A DNA stretch of 9,282 nt from an uncultured Collinsella sp. (GTDB taxonomy: Bacteria > Actinomycetota > Coriobacteriia > Coriobacteriales > Coriobacteriaceae): positions 1 to 9,282 of the forward strand of contig USDE01000043.1 in assembly GCA_900553345.1 (NCBI GenBank), read 5' to 3'. The notes under the pieces are model-generated. The model ran no database searches and was not told the DNA's origin. It was given only the letters and a program-made list of their open reading frames with translations. A program made the translations under genes and the position numbers. Each line of letters starts with the position of its first letter. Position 1 is the first letter of the stretch. Below are positions 6,631 to 9,282 of the stretch, piece by piece.

Positions 6631-7741
6631 GCCATATAACTCGATCGCGAATGTACGCGCCCAGCATGGGCACGGTAAACCGGACGAGGCCGTATCCGGC
6701 AGCCTCGATGACGCGCTCGCGAATCAGGCTTGCGCGATATTTACTCGCCCAGCTCTGAGTGCGATCACAGCGCTCAATGATATCCGCCATGCGCGTCGGT
6801 TTACCCTCGTCAGCAGCCATGGCCTCGATAAAGAAGCGTTGTGGACTGCGCAGCCCGTAATACAGAGGCGCGTCAACCGCTTCGTAGAACTCGGAGACGG
6901 CATCGGCGTAGCCAGCCTCGGCATCGCACACTTCAATGACCTGAGAGCCATGCCGGACAGCAGAGCGCCACATGTAATATCCCACCAGCTGAACCATATA
7001 GGGATGCCCCATGCTCTTGCGTGCCGCAAGGTCCGCCGTCTCCGCGTCAACGTAAAGACCAGCGTCTTTGACCGTCTGGATATACGAATCGCGCACCTTG
7101 GGCAAAGATATCGCCCCCAGAGTACGCTGCTGGGCACGCCGCAAAAACGTCACGCTCGGCTCTTCGAGCAGATCGTCAACCATGCTGGGTAAACCGGCGA
7201 ACACCAGCGCAAGACCGCGCTGGTCGCTATCGGGCAAGCCCGTGGCATCCTGGTCTCCGAGCACCTGCTGATAGAGAACAGCAAGAGCCGCCAGTTCCTC
7301 GATAGACGCCGATTGCGCCTCGTCAATCGCAAACAGTATGCCCTTGCCTGGACCGAGCTTCTTGAGGCGCTCGTTGACCAGCCCTCGCAACGTTTCGCCC
7401 TTTACCCGCGCCGCCTCGACCGACATCCGGCCAAACGACGGACCGAACTCCATTGACGTCACAACGGGTTTATTCGAGCGAAGCGCGTCGGCCAATCGGT
7501 CGCATAAGCCAAGCGAAGCGGAATCGGAGACAACCGCCCATCCGCGCTCATTGGCTAGACGTTGCAGCTCCCGCAGGAGAACCGTTTTGCCACAGCCGCG
7601 GTTTCCCGTAATGAGCATGAGCCTGCCCGGCGCTCCGGCGCCGTTATCGAGTCCTTCCTCGAAATCTTCGATGACCGACTCGCGACCGATGAGCATCGGA
7701 GGCCGCTTGCCTGCCGTTGGCTTAAAGGGATTTGGATTCAT
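6623..7741 (-). CDS. AAA ATPase with C-terminal winged helix (ATPase 2)
   Basis: This 372-residue paralogue of ATPase 1 begins MNPNPFKPTAGKRPPMLIGR. Walker A is GNRGCGKT (46-53), Walker B is ILFAIDEAQ (135-143, Asp140/Glu141), and sensor-1 is LVFAGLP (179-185). TFLRRAQQRTLGAI (198-211) and GHPYMVQLVGYYMW (245-258) match the other copy. The C-terminus from about 298 (SPQRFFIEAMAADEG, then RMADIIERCDRTQSWASKYRASLIRERVIEAAGYGLVRFTVP) is again a winged helix. Overall divergence is large, so this is not a recent duplication. The ATG at 7741 has GAGGAGG 5 nt upstream. The stop codon lies inside the first codons of the UvrA-like frame (ATGAGTAG overlap), so the two are likely translated together and act in one process. 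A five-block repeat array covers its promoter. The exact function is unknown; DNA-dependent ATPase or regulator roles are inferences from the fold. Confidence 0.85.
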   Translation of the reverse strand: MNPNPFKPTAGKRPPMLIGRESVIEDFEEGLDNGAGAPGRLMLITGNRGCGKTVLLRELQRLANERGWAVVSDSASLGLCDRLADALRSNKPVVTSMEFGPSFGRMSVEAARVKGETLRGLVNERLKKLGPGKGILFAIDEAQSASIEELAALAVLYQQVLGDQDATGLPDSDQRGLALVFAGLPSMVDDLLEEPSVTFLRRAQQRTLGAISLPKVRDSYIQTVKDAGLYVDAETADLAARKSMGHPYMVQLVGYYMWRSAVRHGSQVIEVCDAEAGYADAVSEFYEAVDAPLYYGLRSPQRFFIEAMAADEGKPTRMADIIERCDRTQSWASKYRASLIRERVIEAAGYGLVRFTVPMLGAYIRDRVIWHE

Positions 7742-7755
7742 GCCGGCCTCCTCGG

Positions 7756-7805
7756 ATTGGTAAACCCTGGTAACAGTTATACCAACTTATACCGAGTTAT
7801 ACCAA
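7756..7805 (-). repeat. Five contiguous 10-bp half-site blocks upstream of ATPase 2
   Basis: The 50 bp divide into five adjacent 10-bp blocks. On the plus strand they are ATTGGTAAAC, CCTGGTAACA, then GTTATACCAA, CTTATACCGA, GTTATACCAA. The last three, read on the minus strand, are TTGGTATAAC, TCGGTATAAG and TTGGTATAAC, so all five share a TTGGTAWAAC-like half-site, two in one orientation and three in the other. The inner pair forms the near-palindrome TGGTAACAGTTATACCA (7769-7785). The array ends 14 nt before the ATG of ATPase 2 and covers its likely promoter. It resembles an operator array with one site per helical turn. Confidence 0.75.
7776..7805 (-). promoter_or_regulatory. Candidate promoter for ATPase 2 and the UvrA-like gene
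   Basis: On the minus strand TTGGTA (7805-7800) and TATAAC (7781-7776) are separated by 18 nt, a plausible sigma-70-like pair. Both boxes lie inside the repeat blocks, so a protein bound to the array would compete with RNA polymerase. The predicted transcript would start near 7769 and have a leader of about 28 nt. Confidence 0.4.
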
Positions 7806-7834
7806 TTAAATGCGGCAAAGAGTCTGACCCTCTA

Positions 7835-9282
7835 TCACCTATGGCCGAAAAACTCGGCGTCTGCTGCTCGCCAGGAGCGGAAGGTGGTGGGATCGACCTT
7901 TACGTGCGCTGCGGCGGGGACGTCGTACCATTTGACCGTATAACCGGCGCCGTGAGAGCAAAAGACCGAATCGGGCGTGTTGGGCAGATCGGCCTCGGGC
8001 TCATAGGCAGCCGCCTCGATGACGCGCTCGGCATCATGGCAAGCCGCATAGCCGGCGAACTCTAGATACAGATGCCCACGACCACTCGTGTAGGCAGCCA
8101 CCTCCAGCGCGTAATCCTGCACCTCAGATGCCGGCGCGCGACCCACAAGCTTCGCCCGGTCCCCCGCCATCGTCGGCGGCTCGTACTCGGCACCCATGCG
8201 CGTGGCATCCGAGAGCGCCCGACCCACGCACTCCCCCGGCACCTCGAGCTCAAAGCGATACCACGGCTCCAGCAGCACCGCCGCGCCGGCCTCGCGCGCC
8301 TGCATGAGCCCCTGGCGAATCGCGCGGTACGTGGCCTGGCGAAAATCGCCGCCCTCGGTGTGTTTGGCATGCGCACGGCCGCCCGTGAGCGTAATGCGCA
8401 CATCGGTGATGGGCGAACCGGTCAGCACGCCCAGGTGATCGCGCTCCATGGCGTTGGTGAGTGCCAAACGCTGCCAGTTAAGATCGAGCTCGTCGGTCGA
8501 GGTCACGGTACCAAACTGCACGCCCGAACCCGCTGGCAACGGCTCCAGGCGTAGATGCACCTCGGCATAGTGGCGCAGTGGCTCAAAGTGGCCCACGCCC
8601 TCGACCGGCTGCGAAATAGTCTCCTTATAGAGAATGCCGCCAGGCTCAAACGCAACCGAAAGGCCAAAGCGATCGGCCAGCACCCGCTGCACGACCTCGA
8701 GTTGCACGGCGCCCATCAACTGCAAATGAATCTGCTCAAGATGCGTATTCCAGCTTACGCCGAGCATGGGATCCTCGTCCGCCAACTCAGTCAGCGCTTT
8801 GAACACCGCGTGGACATCGTGTTCGCCCGGAAGCACCGTATAGGTGAGGACCGACGCAATGACGGGCGCATCGCCCGCAGGCTCCGCGCCCAGGGCGTCC
8901 CCTGGGCGAACGTGCGCAAGACCCGTCACGGCACAAATACCGCCAGCGGCAACTTCTTGGGCAAGCTCATACTTTTCGCCGTTATAGATGCGTACCTGAT
9001 CGACCTTCTGCTCCCATGCCTCGGCACCGGAACGTCCGTTAATCACCTGTTTGGCATGCAGCGTGCCGCCGGTCACTTTAACCCAAGCCAAGCGCTCGCC
9101 GCGATCCCCGCGGCTCACGCGGTAGACGCGCGCAGCAAACTTCGGGCGCCATGCCTGTTCGCGCATCAGCGCGCATATGCCATCTAGCAGCTCGTCCACG
9201 CCTTGGTCCTTGAGCGCCGAGCCGGCAAAGCAGGGAAAGAACTTGCGCTCGGCAACCATGCGCGACAGCGTTGCGACAGAAA
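7835..9282 (-). CDS. TetM/EF-G-like ribosomal GTPase, C-terminal part (5' end outside the window)
   Basis: The open frame continues past the internal Met at 9259 to the right edge (SVATLSRMVAERKFF), so the gene is partial; 481 residues are visible. The N-terminal G domain motifs lie outside. What remains aligns in order with Tet(M)/Tet(O). FPCFAGSALKDQGVDELLDGI ends the G domain, and RVYRVSRGDRGERLAWVKVTGGTL is domain II. DEDPMLGVSWNTHLEQIHLQLMGAVQLEVVQ is domain III. LRLEPLPAGSGVQFG and HTEGGDFRQATYRAIRQGL are domain IV. The domain IV tip reads AHAKHTEGGDFR where Tet(M) has YSPVSTPADFR, so the SPVS loop needed for tetracycline displacement is missing. The tail (DSVFCSHGAGYTVKW, then a WRAADAEFFGHR end) is that of chromosomal TetM-like GTPases, not tet(W) or tet(M). 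It is probably a translation-factor-like GTPase, with drug resistance unproven. No good terminator is seen before the ATPase 2 promoter. Confidence 0.85.
   Translation of the reverse strand, partial: SVATLSRMVAERKFFPCFAGSALKDQGVDELLDGICALMREQAWRPKFAARVYRVSRGDRGERLAWVKVTGGTLHAKQVINGRSGAEAWEQKVDQVRIYNGEKYELAQEVAAGGICAVTGLAHVRPGDALGAEPAGDAPVIASVLTYTVLPGEHDVHAVFKALTELADEDPMLGVSWNTHLEQIHLQLMGAVQLEVVQRVLADRFGLSVAFEPGGILYKETISQPVEGVGHFEPLRHYAEVHLRLEPLPAGSGVQFGTVTSTDELDLNWQRLALTNAMERDHLGVLTGSPITDVRITLTGGRAHAKHTEGGDFRQATYRAIRQGLMQAREAGAAVLLEPWYRFELEVPGECVGRALSDATRMGAEYEPPTMAGDRAKLVGRAPASEVQDYALEVAAYTSGRGHLYLEFAGYAACHDAERVIEAAAYEPEADLPNTPDSVFCSHGAGYTVKWYDVPAAAHVKVDPTTFRSWRAADAEFFGHR

Noticed and set aside
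6702..8030. An 18-bp exact repeat GCCTCGATGACGCGCTCG at 6702-6719 and 8013-8030
   Set aside because: Both copies are coding, in the same frame, for ERVIEA in ATPase 2 and in the TetM-like protein; shared codon preference explains the match, and the flanks do not extend it.

Overview
The window looks like chromosomal or accessory DNA from a moderately GC-rich actinobacterium. A gut Coriobacteriia member (Collinsella-like) is my best guess. This is inferred from codon use, strong GGAGG-type ribosome binding sites, GTG starts, and the combination of a TetM-like GTPase, a short UvrA paralogue and NPF-type AAA ATPases. No rRNA or other taxonomic marker is present. The left third (about 1-3000) is visibly more AT-rich than the right two thirds, which suggests it is accessory DNA.

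Left part (1-2975). On the minus strand, reading from right to left, are a small serine recombinase (resolvase), a lipoprotein with a C-terminal FxLYD-like domain, a single-pass membrane protein of the DUF4230 type, and the start of an Ala/Gly-rich protein that runs off the left edge. The last two are tightly spaced and probably share a transcript. A hairpin terminator separates them from the lipoprotein gene.

Right part (2976-9282). A plus-strand AAA ATPase with a C-terminal winged helix (ATPase 1) converges on a minus-strand pair: a second AAA ATPase of the same family (ATPase 2) and a UvrA paralogue. The two stops of this pair-up face each other across a perfect 12-bp-arm hairpin. ATPase 2 and the UvrA-like frame overlap by 8 nt, so they are probably translationally coupled. 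The UvrA-like protein has both ABC cassettes and its zinc motifs but almost none of the UvrB-binding domain. At the right edge is the C-terminal three quarters of a TetM/EF-G-like ribosomal GTPase.

The most interesting signal is non-coding. Each ATPase gene is preceded by its own phased repeat array lying on the likely promoter. ATPase 1 has three copies of TGAAATTAA at exactly 20-bp spacing. ATPase 2 has five contiguous 10-bp blocks of a TTGGTAWAAC-like half-site, two in one orientation and three in the other. The two arrays differ in sequence but match helical phasing (two turns and one turn). With the winged helix at the ATPase C-terminus, this suggests that each paralogue recognises its own array, or that a partner regulator does. 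The two ATPases flanking and coupled to a UvrB-independent UvrA make a candidate uncharacterised DNA-associated module. Its function cannot be stated from sequence alone.
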